From Uliginosibacterium flavum (lineage in GTDB: Bacteria; Pseudomonadota; Gammaproteobacteria; Burkholderiales; Rhodocyclaceae): a DNA stretch of 64,000 nucleotides. Numbering within the stretch: the stretch's first letter is position 1; every line of letters starts with the position of its first letter. Below the pieces are notes generated by a model. That model had not been told where the DNA came from. It did not search any database and worked only from the letters and a program-made list of their open reading frames with translations. Positions 25,635 through 34,371 of the stretch are shown piece after piece. The position numbers and the translations under genes are program-made. The DNA lies in contig NZ_JBEWZI010000016.1 in the NCBI RefSeq assembly GCF_040566545.1, positions 22,733 to 86,732 of the forward strand, in the 5' to 3' direction.

Positions 25635-26376
25635 ATGCAATACGAATACATTCGACTGGCCTATGGCAACGGCGGCAAGCTGATGCGGGATTTGCTGGAA
25701 AATCTGGCTTTTCCGGCGCTCGGCTGCCGCGAATCCGGCACCGACGGAAGCGCACTCAAGCCGGACGGACGGGTGCCGATCATGGCCAGCGACGGCTTCA
25801 CCGTACAGCCATTGATCTTCCCCGGCGGCAACATCGGCAGCCTCGCCGGGCATGGCACGCTCAACGATCTGGCCGTGTCCGGCGCCGAGCCAGCCGCGCT
25901 GACCTTCAATCTGATTATCGAAGAAGGCTTCGCTCTGAGTGATCTGCGCACGATTCTCGAATCAGCCGGCGCGACTGCACGCGTCGCCGGCGTACCCATT
26001 GTGGGTGGCGACACCAAAGTAGTGCCGCGCGGTCAGGGCAGCGGCATCGTCATCGCGAGCACCGGTCTGGGCTGGCGCGAGGCCGGCAGCACGCTGGACA
26101 TCCGCAGCGTGCAAGCCGGCGATGCGGTACTGGTCAGCGGCCCGGTCGGCGATCACGGCGCCACCGTGCTGATGGCGCGCGAAGAATTCGGCCTCTCCAG
26201 CGATCTCATCTCGGATGCCGAAAGCATCTAGCCGCTGGCGCAACCACCCGCAAGGCGCACAGGCTGCGCGCATCGGCACGCTGGTAAGCGGTGGCTGCGT
26301 CACCCTCGCTACGACGCTCGGCGGGCAACGCTTCATCGGCGAGCTGAGTGAAGATCCCTTACCCAGAATCTGTTGA
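25635..26376 (+). pseudogene. hypE: hypE pseudogene, internal deletion
   Basis: HypE, the AIR-synthase-like enzyme that dehydrates the carbamoyl group to cyanide for the NiFe centre. The N-terminal part is good (IRLAYGNGGKLMRDLLE, MASDGFTVQPLIFPGGNIGSLAGHGTLNDLAVSGAEPAAL, VGGDTKVVPRG, SGPVGDHGATVLMAREEFG) until TAG 26229. In another frame 26242-26376 encodes the authentic C-terminus (QAARIGTLV through EDPLPRIC, with the acceptor terminal Cys). About 100 central codons are missing. The reading frame alone would look like a short intact gene, but it lacks the catalytic C-terminus. Confidence 0.88.
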
Positions 26377-26384
26377 GAAACCTC

Positions 26385-26410
26385 AAAAAAAACCTGCCCC
26401 AAAAGGCAGG
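26385..26410 (-). terminator. Terminator-like hairpin, minus direction
   Basis: Read on the minus strand, CCTGCC-TTTTGG-GGCAGG is followed by eight T's. No minus-strand gene directly upstream needs it, so it may be a leftover or limit antisense transcription. Confidence 0.5.
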
Positions 26411-26636
26411 CAAGGCCACTGATCCGGCCCAGCCCTACGTCGGGCGAAACCTGCGGTATACCCGCACGCTGAACGCGGCTAATAGCCTTACCGATGGCAG
26501 GTCGCGCACTTCACACCGACGGCATCATCTGTCACTGCGAAAACGCCGAATCCCCTTCGGCCTGACGCGAACGCGCGCCAGATCCTTATCAGGATCACGG
26601 CGCTTATCCCGGAATGAACCATTCGAAGGAAATCCC

Positions 26637-27212
26637 ATGAATCTCCGCAAACCCTTGCTGGCTGTTGTTATTGCCCTGGCTTTTAGTGGTCTTGCTCAAG
26701 CTGGCGAACTGATGTCCGCCTCATTCACCAGCGACAAAGTTTTCGTCCCGGCCTTCAAGGCCCTGCCCACGGACGCCAGCAAGCCCTTCTTCGCCGTAAC
26801 CTTCGGCGAGCCGAAAGTGGAAGCCGGCAAACTCGTGCTGGCCAACGGGCGTGTCACCCTGGGCGCCGTCGGTGACGCCTCTGGCGCCATCGCCGAATCC
26901 ACTGCAGCCACCCGTCCGGATGGCGTGCTGGATCTGAGCAAGCCCTACAAGATCACCGTCAAGATCAGCGAAGCCAGCACCGTCATTGCCGGCAAGGACA
27001 CCTTCTTCATCTATGTAAACAACAGCACAGCCAAGATGGTTCAGTCCCCGCTGGGCGAGGCCTCGGTAATCGTGCGCGCGCCGATTAGCGAACTCAAAGC
27101 CGGCGACAACGTGTTCAACGCCACGCTGGGTGACGCCAAATCCTTCTTGCAGATCCGCGCCGAGTCCGGCGCCGCGCTGAAGATTGAATCGATCAAGGTC
27201 GAGTCAATCTGA
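26637..27212 (+). CDS. Secreted beta-rich protein, possible stand-alone carbohydrate-binding domain
   Basis: 191 residues with a clear signal peptide (MNLRKPLLAVVIALAFSGLAQA). The mature protein is a predicted beta sandwich: LDLSKPYKITVKISEAS, DTFFIYVNNSTAKM, then KSFLQIRAESGAALKIESIKVES. The combination of a LDLS-PYKI strand, a YVNNST strand and a final FLQIRAES strand resembles ancillary domains in secreted pectate lyases, which would fit the pectinases of this region. GAAGGA precedes ATG 26637. Exported and expressed is likely; carbohydrate binding is inferred. Confidence 0.7.
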   Translation: MNLRKPLLAVVIALAFSGLAQAGELMSASFTSDKVFVPAFKALPTDASKPFFAVTFGEPKVEAGKLVLANGRVTLGAVGDASGAIAESTAATRPDGVLDLSKPYKITVKISEASTVIAGKDTFFIYVNNSTAKMVQSPLGEASVIVRAPISELKAGDNVFNATLGDAKSFLQIRAESGAALKIESIKVESI

Positions 27213-27220
27213 GCTTTGCT

Positions 27221-27264
27221 GCAGGCGTAAAAAAACCGGCGCAAGCCGGTTTTTTTACGCCTGC
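27221..27264. terminator. Bidirectional intrinsic terminator
   Basis: A 20-bp perfect stem (27221-27240 with 27245-27264) with GCAA loop has an A-run in the left arm and a T-run in the right, so it works in both directions. It lies between the convergent secreted-protein and DUF4124 genes. Confidence 0.92.
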
Positions 27265-27339
27265 CTGAAGACCCGCATCCATATTGGCTCTACAGCACAC
27301 CCCCGCCATCAACAAGGCAGGGCGAGGTTCTTCAGGCCG
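27262..27339. repeat. Dispersed CTTCAG element
   Basis: Contains CCTGCCTGAAGACCCGCA, GGCTCTACAGCACACCC and GGTTCTTCAGGC, the same words as the 8978-9108 and 35390-35470 copies. It fills the gap between a terminator and the DUF4124 stop. Confidence 0.7.
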
Positions 27340-27921
27340 TTACTTCTTTTCAGGCACCACTCGCTTCAAGGTCGATTCACGCTCTCTGACGGGTGCAGAC
27401 TGCCGGCTGTCAGGGGCTTTCGCTCCTGGCCGGTTCGAAGGCCTAATCGGCGGCTGACTCCAGCCGGGAATGACGACAGGAGCGGGCGCATAGGTTCTCC
27501 CCGCCTGCCCATAGAGCTGTGCATCGACCTCGTTTTCACAATTGCTACCGCGGTTCTGTCGGCACAGATCGATCGCCCGCTGGCGCGCCTCAGCCCGTGC
27601 AACAGCATCCGGATCGGCGGGCGCGGCAGGCGCTTCAGGTTTGATGCTAATACCGCCACTGCGCACACCTTCCTCGCGCGCTTCCGGCTCCGGCTTGGCT
27701 TTGACCGGAGCAGGCGCCGCTGCTGGAGCTGACGCAGCAGGCGGCGGCACCACCATCGCCGGCACCACCATCACGCCGCCCGACACTTTCTTGGTCTTGG
27801 CTTCCTTGGGCGGCGCATCGCCATACTGGATCTTGCCATCGGCATCCACCCACTTGTAAATCTCGGCCTGCGCACCCAGCGCCAAACCACTCAAAGCCAG
27901 CAGCAACACAATCCGCTTCAT
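27340..27921 (-). CDS. DUF4124 domain protein, exported
   Basis: 193 residues. After the signal peptide (MKRIVLLLALSGLALGAQA) comes the short DUF4124 domain, EIYKWVDADGKIQYGDAPP (about 20-40), then a Pro/Ala-rich low-complexity linker and a Cys-containing helix (AIDLCRQNRGSNCENEVDAQLYG). DUF4124 proteins are common periplasmic or envelope proteins of unknown function in beta- and gammaproteobacteria. ATG 27921 is preceded by GAGGAGA. Confidence 0.88.
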   Translation of the reverse strand: MKRIVLLLALSGLALGAQAEIYKWVDADGKIQYGDAPPKEAKTKKVSGGVMVVPAMVVPPPAASAPAAAPAPVKAKPEPEAREEGVRSGGISIKPEAPAAPADPDAVARAEARQRAIDLCRQNRGSNCENEVDAQLYGQAGRTYAPAPVVIPGWSQPPIRPSNRPGAKAPDSRQSAPVRERESTLKRVVPEKK

Positions 27922-27980
27922 GCAATATCTCCTCATCAGGCCCCGTTCCGGGAGCCTATCCCGATTACTCCGGCATCAAT

Positions 27981-29021
27981 TTACACCAGCGTCACGACCG
28001 GCGCACCTTCGGCGAATTCACCAATAACACCCGCCGCCCCGAAACCGTTGTCGTGGAACAGGCGCAGCACTTCGTCGGCGACCGACGGCGCGCAACTCAC
28101 CAGTAAACCACCACTGGTTTGCGGATCGGTCAGCAGGTTCTGCTGCCAGTCGGCAAAGCCTGTCGGCAAGTTCACCGACGCGCCGTACGCCGTCCAGTTG
28201 CGCGGCGAAGCGCCGGTGCGGATGCCGTCGCGCGCAAACGCCTCGGCGATGGCGATGCGTGGCACTTTGGCGAAATCCACGCGCGCCGTCAGCAGGGAGC
28301 CACGACAGATTTCGAGCAGATGCCCGGCCAACCCGAAACCGGTGACATCGGTCAGCGCATGAACATCCGGCAATGCGGCCAGCGCCGGGCCGACGCGGTT
28401 CAGCTGGGTGGTGTGGCGAATCATTTCGGCATAGCCGGCCGCGTCCAGAATGCCCTTCTTCAGTGCCGCGCTGAGCACGCCTACGCCCAGCGGCTTGCCG
28501 AGAATCAGCACATCACCGGCACCCGCATCGGCGTTGCGCCGCACGCGGTCCGGATGCACCAGCCCCAGCGCGACGAGACCATAGATCGGCTCCAGCACAT
28601 CGATAGAATGCCCACCGGCAATCGGGATGCCGGCTTCGCGGCACACACTGGCGCCGCCTTCCAGCACCTTGCCGATCACCTCCAGGGGCAGCTTGTCCAG
28701 CGGCATGCCGACAATCGCCAGCGCCATGATCGGCGTGCCGCCCATGGCATACACATCTGAGATCGCATTGGTCGCAGCGATCCGGCCGAAGTCATACGGA
28801 TCATCGACGATGGGAGTGAAAAAATCGGTGGTGGCGATCAGCGCCTGACTGTCGTTCAAGCGGTACACCGCCGCGTCATCCGAGGTTTCGATGCCCACCA
28901 TCAACTCCGGCGGAATGATCCCTTGCGGTGCGCGCGAGAGGATATCGGCGAGCACGCCGGGAGCAATTTTGCAGCCACAGCCGCCACCGTGGGAGAATTG
29001 CGTCAATCTGATTTCTTGCAT
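27981..29021 (-). CDS. selD: Selenophosphate synthetase SelD (Cys form)
   Basis: Makes selenophosphate from selenide and ATP. 346 residues, full length. The active-site loop is SHGGGCGCK with Cys15 and Lys18, so this is the cysteine form. ATP/Mg sites appear in ETSDDAAVYRL, FFTPIVDDPYDFGRIAATNAISDVYAMGG and AGGHSID. It is head to head with selU, only 12 bp between start codons, so each gene's promoter must lie within the other's coding region. No selA or selB is in the window. Confidence 0.97.
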   Translation of the reverse strand: MQEIRLTQFSHGGGCGCKIAPGVLADILSRAPQGIIPPELMVGIETSDDAAVYRLNDSQALIATTDFFTPIVDDPYDFGRIAATNAISDVYAMGGTPIMALAIVGMPLDKLPLEVIGKVLEGGASVCREAGIPIAGGHSIDVLEPIYGLVALGLVHPDRVRRNADAGAGDVLILGKPLGVGVLSAALKKGILDAAGYAEMIRHTTQLNRVGPALAALPDVHALTDVTGFGLAGHLLEICRGSLLTARVDFAKVPRIAIAEAFARDGIRTGASPRNWTAYGASVNLPTGFADWQQNLLTDPQTSGGLLVSCAPSVADEVLRLFHDNGFGAAGVIGEFAEGAPVVTLV

Positions 29022-29033
29022 AGTCCAATCCTG

Positions 29034-30092
29034 ATGTCCAAAGCCGTGGTGACCCTAGCAGATATCTCGCAATTCGACGAGATCATCGATGTGCGCTCGC
29101 CCGCCGAATACGCCGAAGACCGCATTCCCGGCGCGATCAACCTGCCGGTACTCGACGACGAACAGCGCGCGCTGATCGGCACCCTGTACAAACAGCACTC
29201 GCCCTTCGAGGCGCGTCGCCTCGGTGGCGCACTGGTCGCCGAAAACATCGCGCACCACCTCAAGACCACCCTGGCCGACCGCCCGAAAAACTGGCGGCCG
29301 CTGCTCTACTGCTGGCGTGGCGGCATGCGCAGTGGCTCCTTCGTGACCTGGATGCGTCTGGTCGGCTGGCAAGCCTGTCAGCTTGAGAACGGCTACAAGA
29401 CCTGGCGCCAGCACGTCATCGACGAACTCGCCGCGATTCCCGCCAGGCTTGACCTGCACGTGCTGTGCGGACCCACCGGCAGCGCCAAGACCGCCGTCCT
29501 CACCGCCCTGAGCGCACAAGGCGCGCAGGTGCTCGATCTGGAAGGGATTGCCGCACACAAGGGCTCGGTGCTCGGCGGCCTGCCCGATCAGGGTCAGCCG
29601 GCGCAGAAATGGTTCGAGACCTGCGTACAGCAAACCATCAGCCGTTTCGATCCGGCTCGCCCGGTCTTCGTCGAAGCCGAAAGCCGCAAGATTGGTGCGA
29701 TCTTCGTGCCCGAAGCGCTGATCGCCCGCATGCGTGCCGCGCCCTGCATCGAAATTGCCGCCACCCGCGACGCGCGTATCGAATACCTGCTGCGCGATTA
29801 CGCCTGGCTGGGCGAAGAGCCCGCGCAACTGGTCCGCAAACTCGGCTACCTCAAAGGCATCATCGATAACGAATCGCTTGCGCGCTGGCAAGCCTGGGCC
29901 AGCGAACGCGCCCTGCCTGCGCTGTATGCCGAACTCATCGACAAGCATTACGACCCGCTCTACACCCGCTCGCAGAACCGCAACTTCACCCGCTTCGATG
30001 CGGCGGGGCGTTTCAGCACGGACGACCTTTCCGAGGCTGGCGTCGACACGCTGGCCACCACCATTTTCGAATCAACCCGGAGCATCCCTTGA
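29034..30092 (+). CDS. selU: tRNA 2-selenouridine synthase SelU (YbbB)
   Basis: Replaces the sulfur of 2-thiouridine at wobble position 34 of certain tRNAs with selenium, using selenophosphate from SelD. 352 residues. An N-terminal rhodanese domain (about 10-130) has catalytic Cys in LLYCWRGGMRSGS, and a C-terminal P-loop domain carries Walker A GPTGSAKT (about residues 144-151), then EAESRKIG. Start ATG 29034 gives MSKAVVTLADISQFDEIIDVRSPAEY, the rhodanese opening. It overlaps the next gene's TTG start. Confidence 0.96.
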   Translation: MSKAVVTLADISQFDEIIDVRSPAEYAEDRIPGAINLPVLDDEQRALIGTLYKQHSPFEARRLGGALVAENIAHHLKTTLADRPKNWRPLLYCWRGGMRSGSFVTWMRLVGWQACQLENGYKTWRQHVIDELAAIPARLDLHVLCGPTGSAKTAVLTALSAQGAQVLDLEGIAAHKGSVLGGLPDQGQPAQKWFETCVQQTISRFDPARPVFVEAESRKIGAIFVPEALIARMRAAPCIEIAATRDARIEYLLRDYAWLGEEPAQLVRKLGYLKGIIDNESLARWQAWASERALPALYAELIDKHYDPLYTRSQNRNFTRFDAAGRFSTDDLSEAGVDTLATTIFESTRSIP

Positions 30093-30583
30093 GCAAACCC
30101 AGCAGAAGACCCTCGCGCCAGAACCGCACATCCCTGAATCCGCAGAATCTGCCGAACTACCAGCGCCGGCAGCCCGCCCGCGCCCTCCTGACCCTGATCT
30201 TCATCCCCGTGCTGGTCTGCGCCCTCGCCGCCTGGAGCCACCCTCAGTATCGCGTCACCCTGTGGGTGATCAGCACCATGCTCACCATCGGCGCCCTGCT
30301 GTTCTCCTCGCTGAGCATCGAAGTCAGCGCTGACACCCTGCGCTGGCGCTTCGGCCCCGGCATCGTCCGCAAACAAGTCGACCTGAAAGACATCGCCAGC
30401 GTCGAGATGACCCGAACCACCTGGCTCGAAGGCTGGGGCATTCACTACACCAAGCGCGGCTGGCTCTACAACGTATCCGGGCGCAATGCCGTTCTGGTCA
30501 CGCAAAAAGACGGTACGCGCTTCATGCTCGGCAGCAACGACGTCATCGGGCTGTGGGAAGCGCTGCAGAACCGGATCGGCTGA
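30089..30583 (+). CDS. Small membrane protein with PH-like domain
   Basis: 164 residues starting at TTG 30089, overlapping the selU stop by 4 bp (TTGA). Two close membrane segments (about 31-51 and 57-75) form a hairpin after a basic N-terminus. The rest (IEVSADTLRWRFGPGIVRKQVDLKDIASVEMTRTTW) reads like a bacterial PH-type domain with strand-turn-strand pattern. No known link to selenium metabolism. Confidence 0.72.
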   Translation: MSKPSRRPSRQNRTSLNPQNLPNYQRRQPARALLTLIFIPVLVCALAAWSHPQYRVTLWVISTMLTIGALLFSSLSIEVSADTLRWRFGPGIVRKQVDLKDIASVEMTRTTWLEGWGIHYTKRGWLYNVSGRNAVLVTQKDGTRFMLGSNDVIGLWEALQNRIG

Positions 30584-30634
30584 GCGCCAACATGTTTAGC
30601 CGTGAAAACAGCCACTCTGCAGAGCCCCACCCCG

Positions 30635-30704
30635 CCTGCCTGTGCAGGCATGCAGACTGAAGAACCAAGCTGGTAGCGGCTCTTCAGGCTGTCAAAAACG
30701 AGAT
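30635..30704. repeat. Dispersed CTTCAG element
   Basis: Contains CCTGCCTGTGCAGGCATGCAGACTGAAGAACC and GCGGCTCTTCAGGC (30676-30689), ending at the ParA stop codon on the minus strand. It separates convergent genes. Confidence 0.7.
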
Positions 30705-31358
30705 CTAATCCAGCGTTTGCGGCAGACGCAAACCCAGCCATTCTTCAATCGCCACCCACTGCGCCAGATCCTTGGCCACACGCGACGCCGCCACGTCAAA
30801 CAGCGTCATGCCGTGCGCGGCCAATTGCACGTAGTTCTGCGTGTCGCGCAGACAGGTGATCAGCGGCAGGCCGGTGGTTTCGATGAAGCGCAGAAACTCC
30901 TCGGCCGAGCGCGAACGCTCATGCACGCGCATGCCGATCAATCCTACTGGCACGCCGCGCGCCGCCTTCATTTCGGCCAGCTCAGCGAAGAAGGATTGTG
31001 TCGCCAGAATGTCGAACATCGACGGCTGCACAGGCACCAGCACGCGATGCGCAAGCTTCAGACATTCCTTCAGCTTGTCGCCATGCAGCGCCGCCGGCGT
31101 ATCCAGCACGATGTGCGTCATATCACGCGGCGGCTTGACCGCATTGCCCAGCGCAATCTCCCAGGAATGAATCTTCGGCAACACCGCCGGCCGCCGCGCC
31201 AGCCATTGCCGCGAGGACTGCTGCCGATCCACATCGCCCAGCATCACCTGCGTATCACCGCCAGCCAGCCCCCGCCAGGCCAGCAGGCCCGCCAGATTGG
31301 TGGCCAGCGTGCTCTTGCCGACGCCGCCCTTGGGGTTCGCTACGAGACAGACTTGCAT
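30705..31358 (-). CDS. ParA/MinD-family ATPase (orphan)
   Basis: 217-residue P-loop ATPase with deviant Walker A KGGVGKST (about residues 10-17), Walker A' MLGDVDRQQSS and the Walker B strand HIVLDTPAAL. Length and absence of an N-terminal DNA-binding domain place it with small ParA proteins that position non-DNA cargo or regulate assembly. No parB or cargo gene is adjacent. ATG 31358 is supported by AGGAG 8 bp upstream; the frame is open 6 codons further. Confidence 0.92.
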   Translation of the reverse strand: MQVCLVANPKGGVGKSTLATNLAGLLAWRGLAGGDTQVMLGDVDRQQSSRQWLARRPAVLPKIHSWEIALGNAVKPPRDMTHIVLDTPAALHGDKLKECLKLAHRVLVPVQPSMFDILATQSFFAELAEMKAARGVPVGLIGMRVHERSRSAEEFLRFIETTGLPLITCLRDTQNYVQLAAHGMTLFDVAASRVAKDLAQWVAIEEWLGLRLPQTLD

Positions 31359-31836
31359 TGTTTTCTCCTGATTCACTGAATGAGTGCGCCGGTCTGAGGT
31401 GAAATCCTGCGCTAGCGCCGACGCCGCGCCACCCTACACCATAGCCGCCGTCCCGGCTTGCCGAAAACAGCCTGATCGGGCCGGGCAGCAACGAGCATCT
31501 CCAAACTCAGCCGTACAGGGCGATTGATCCAGACGGCGCCATGCCATCAGCCCGGCGTGACGCCGCTACCACTAAAGCAATAACTCAAGACGCTTGACAG
31601 CCGGGGCATCCTTACCTAGCCTGCAAAATTCGCCAACATCAATGTAAGTATTTGTCTTACAAAGACGTATCGAAACAAATGCCTACGAAGCAAGACAAGG
31701 GGCTGACGATCCTGCGTTTCAGGCGCGGTAGCAAGACAGATGAGAACGATTCAAGGCTGGATGCTGGCGCACGACACCGCCCAGACCCGGACTCGCTTTC
31801 TCGCGGCAAGCACAACAAAAATCAGGAGACAAACAG
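31359..31836. other. 478-bp upstream region of the polygalacturonase gene
   Basis: No gene seen. It contains a possible sigma-70 promoter at 31594-31622 (TTGACA, 17-bp spacer, TAGCCT) and the 17-bp palindrome at 31644-31660. CAGGAG precedes the ATG at 31837. Confidence 0.5.
31644..31660. promoter_or_regulatory. Shared 17-bp pectinase palindrome (polygalacturonase copy)
   Basis: GTAAGTATTTGTCTTAC, 176 bp before the polygalacturonase start. It matches sites before the two pectate lyases at 57312 and 59398 (consensus GTARGNATYTRTCYTAC). It is probably an operator for one regulator of pectin degradation. Confidence 0.65.
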
Positions 31837-34002
31837 ATGCACACCAGACTACTCGGCGGCTTGGCCGCTCTACTGCTGACGGCCAATGCCTACGCCGCCA
31901 CCGACTACCCGGCCGGCTATACCAAGTGCGCCCAGGTCGGCACCGCCTGCAGCATGACGGGCACGCGCAATGTGGCCCTGGGTAAATCCGGCCTCTTTGT
32001 CTATGCGACGCAGACGGGCAACTTCACCTGCTCGCTGTCCGCCTTTCCGGCTAACAGCTTCACAACGTCTGCCTGGTGTTCCGTGGGTCCGGTGACGAGC
32101 AGCTCCAGCAGCTCATCGAGCTCCAGTTCTTCCTCAAGCTCTTCCAGTTCCTCCAGTTCTTCCTCCAGCTCCTCGTCATCCAGCAGCAGTTCTTCGAGCG
32201 GCTCTTCAAGCTCCTCCAGCAGCTCTTCTTCCAGCTCGTCCTCCAGCTCCTCCTCCGGCGGCAGCGCCAGCGCGCCGCAGAACGTGGCCGTGCCGCCACT
32301 GGCATTTGAAGACACCCACATCACCGTGGCCTGGGAAAAACCCACCAGCGGCAGCCCCAGCGGCTATCGCGTGTATGCCAACGGTACGCTCAAGGGCACC
32401 GTCAGCAAGATCTCCTGGCCTTCCGGCATCACCAATCAGCAGCTCTATTACGACATCACCGGCCTTGCCCCCAGCACCAGCTACGCGCTGAGCGTGCGCG
32501 CCGTGGATAGCGCCGGCAACGAATCTGCCGACAGCAACGTCGTCAGCCAGAGCACCACCGCCACGCCGACCACGCTCAACGTCACCACCTACGGCGCCGT
32601 CGGTGATGGCACTACGCTGAACACCAAGACGATCCAGAACGCGATCAACGCCTGCCCGGTGGGTGGCAAGGTGCTGATCCCGAGCGGCACCTTCAAGAGC
32701 GGCGCGCTCTATCTGAAGAGTGACTGCACCTACCAGATCGACGGCGTGCTGCTCGGCTCGGATGCGGCGGCCGACTACGAGTGGGGCAACAACCGCTTCC
32801 CCATCTACGGCACCACCGGCTTCGGCACGATCAAGTACCCGACCAACTACAAGGCACTGCTTAACACCTGCGGCTACTACGCCGACTGGTCGGCCCGTAC
32901 CGGCTACGTGGCGGACAACCTCTGCGTGGGCATGAAAAACATCCGCATCACCGGCTCCGGCACCGTGCAAGGCAGTAGCGGCTCATCGGCGGATAGCGCC
33001 AACAGCGGCTACTACCTGTCGACCCTGGCGCACAACCAGCGTGCTGCTCAGGGCGGTGACAACGCCACGGGGGATCCGGCGCGTGCCGACCTGCTCAGTC
33101 TGACCGGCGTGAATGGTCTCTACGTCTCCAAGCTGAAGTTCACCGTCCCGCCGGACCACATGCTGTTCATCGCGCGCTCCAGCAACATCACCGTGGCCAA
33201 CATCAACGCCAACTCCTGGCCTGCCGCCAGCAGCAAGGGCATCCACAATGGCGACGGCATCGATCTGTCGACCGCCTACGCCAGCGCGCTCACCGCCAGC
33301 GGCCCGGTCGGCCTGCTGCCGACCAATGCCTGGATCTTCGGCTCGACCTTCGACAATGGGGATGACTGCATCAACCTCAACGCCGGCACCAGCGCACCGG
33401 GCGTCACCGCCGCCACCCCGCTCAACGGCGCGAAGATCTTCAACAACTACACCCTGCACGGTCACGGCGGCGTGGTGCTCGGCAGCTTCACCGCGGCCGG
33501 CTTCAAGAACATTGCCATCACCGAGAACACCTTCAACGGCACCGAAATCGGTCTGCGTTTCAAAACCGGCAAGAACCGTGGCGGCGGCATCGCCCCGCTG
33601 GGCACGGGCGACTTCGGCGTGCGCGCGGTGGACAACAAGGTCAACGCCATCCTTGACGATGCCATCGTGATCATGGCCTCCTACGCGGACTCCACCTTCG
33701 CCGACGCACCTACGCCTGGCCACTTCCACGACATCACCATCAACGGCCTGACCGGCTCGGTGGGCAGCAGTGCCTACGGCGCCGAAACCAGCGGCAACAC
33801 GGGCTCCGAGCACTACAACATCAACTTCACCAACGTGAACATCACCGGCGGCAAAGGCTTCGTGCTCAATGGCATCAAGGGCAGCGCCCCCAGCACCATG
33901 TTCAGCAACGTCACCAGCTCGGCCGGCAGCTTCACCTATGCCAGCAGCCTGCTGACCAGCACGAACTTCGCCAGCTGCTCGCCGACACCGACCGGCAAGT
34001 AA
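31837..34002 (+). CDS. Secreted GH28 polygalacturonase with Cys module, poly-Ser linker and Fn3
   Basis: Exported pectinase of 721 residues. Signal peptide (1-20); four-Cys module (about 21-85, DYPAGYTKCAQVGTAC onwards); poly-Ser linker (about 88-146); fibronectin type III (about 150-250); GH28 beta-helix (about 250-721). The helix keeps the catalytic motifs NGDGIDLS (about 470), NGDDCINL (about 506), GHGGVVLGS (about 541) and RFKTGK (about 573). Fn3 followed by GH28 is the layout of exo-poly-galacturonosidases such as PehX, so release of (di)galacturonate from chain ends is likely. The module recurs in the two pectate lyases below. Confidence 0.92.
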   Translation: MHTRLLGGLAALLLTANAYAATDYPAGYTKCAQVGTACSMTGTRNVALGKSGLFVYATQTGNFTCSLSAFPANSFTTSAWCSVGPVTSSSSSSSSSSSSSSSSSSSSSSSSSSSSSSSSSSGSSSSSSSSSSSSSSSSSSGGSASAPQNVAVPPLAFEDTHITVAWEKPTSGSPSGYRVYANGTLKGTVSKISWPSGITNQQLYYDITGLAPSTSYALSVRAVDSAGNESADSNVVSQSTTATPTTLNVTTYGAVGDGTTLNTKTIQNAINACPVGGKVLIPSGTFKSGALYLKSDCTYQIDGVLLGSDAAADYEWGNNRFPIYGTTGFGTIKYPTNYKALLNTCGYYADWSARTGYVADNLCVGMKNIRITGSGTVQGSSGSSADSANSGYYLSTLAHNQRAAQGGDNATGDPARADLLSLTGVNGLYVSKLKFTVPPDHMLFIARSSNITVANINANSWPAASSKGIHNGDGIDLSTAYASALTASGPVGLLPTNAWIFGSTFDNGDDCINLNAGTSAPGVTAATPLNGAKIFNNYTLHGHGGVVLGSFTAAGFKNIAITENTFNGTEIGLRFKTGKNRGGGIAPLGTGDFGVRAVDNKVNAILDDAIVIMASYADSTFADAPTPGHFHDITINGLTGSVGSSAYGAETSGNTGSEHYNINFTNVNITGGKGFVLNGIKGSAPSTMFSNVTSSAGSFTYASSLLTSTNFASCSPTPTGK

Positions 34003-34020
34003 GCGTTCCAGTGTGCAAGT

Positions 34021-34051
34021 GAAAGGCGCAGCCCGCGGGCTGCGCCTTTTT
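34021..34051 (+). terminator. Intrinsic terminator after polygalacturonase
   Basis: A 22-bp GC palindrome (34025-34046) followed by five T's, about 20 bp after the stop codon. Confidence 0.9.
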
Positions 34052-34371
34052 CATGGGGGATAGCGTCTGAAGCGGGCCACCGGATTGAAATCACCCATGC
34101 CGGAAAGGCGCGTCCAGCAAGCCTAGGCACGCGAGCAGGCCAGAGAGTGGCTTCCTGTGGGCTTGTGTGGGGATGCATCCTGCAGATGCAAGCTGCGCGC
34201 GGCGCTCAGGGCAGCCTTATACGCGCAAGATAGCGAACCAAAGTCCATTCCAAACCAAAGTCAAAAACTGATGGCTCGTATTTTTTGGGATAAAACGGGG
34301 AACATGCGACGGACACCGTATGCGGCATACAATGGATCGCAACGCGACCTTATAGTCACTAGGAGGATCTC
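34052..34371. other. Intergenic boundary region before the TIR gene
   Basis: No gene I can support. Composition changes from GC-rich to AT-rich at about 34210, the left boundary of a probably transferred segment. AGGAGG at 34361-34366 is the ribosome site of the next gene. Confidence 0.5.

Noticed and set aside
25488..26231. Intact short HypE
   Set aside because: The authentic HypE C-terminus, including DPLPRIC, is found just downstream in another frame, so this is a deletion derivative.
32001..32345. Minus-strand ORF rich in Glu/Leu over the poly-Ser tract
   Set aside because: Antisense translation of repeated Ser codons of the polygalacturonase linker.
33936..34178. Minus-strand 80-codon ORF after the polygalacturonase, considered as an IS remnant
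   Set aside because: It runs through the terminator and the polygalacturonase 3' end, and no inverted repeat or transposase motif could be shown.
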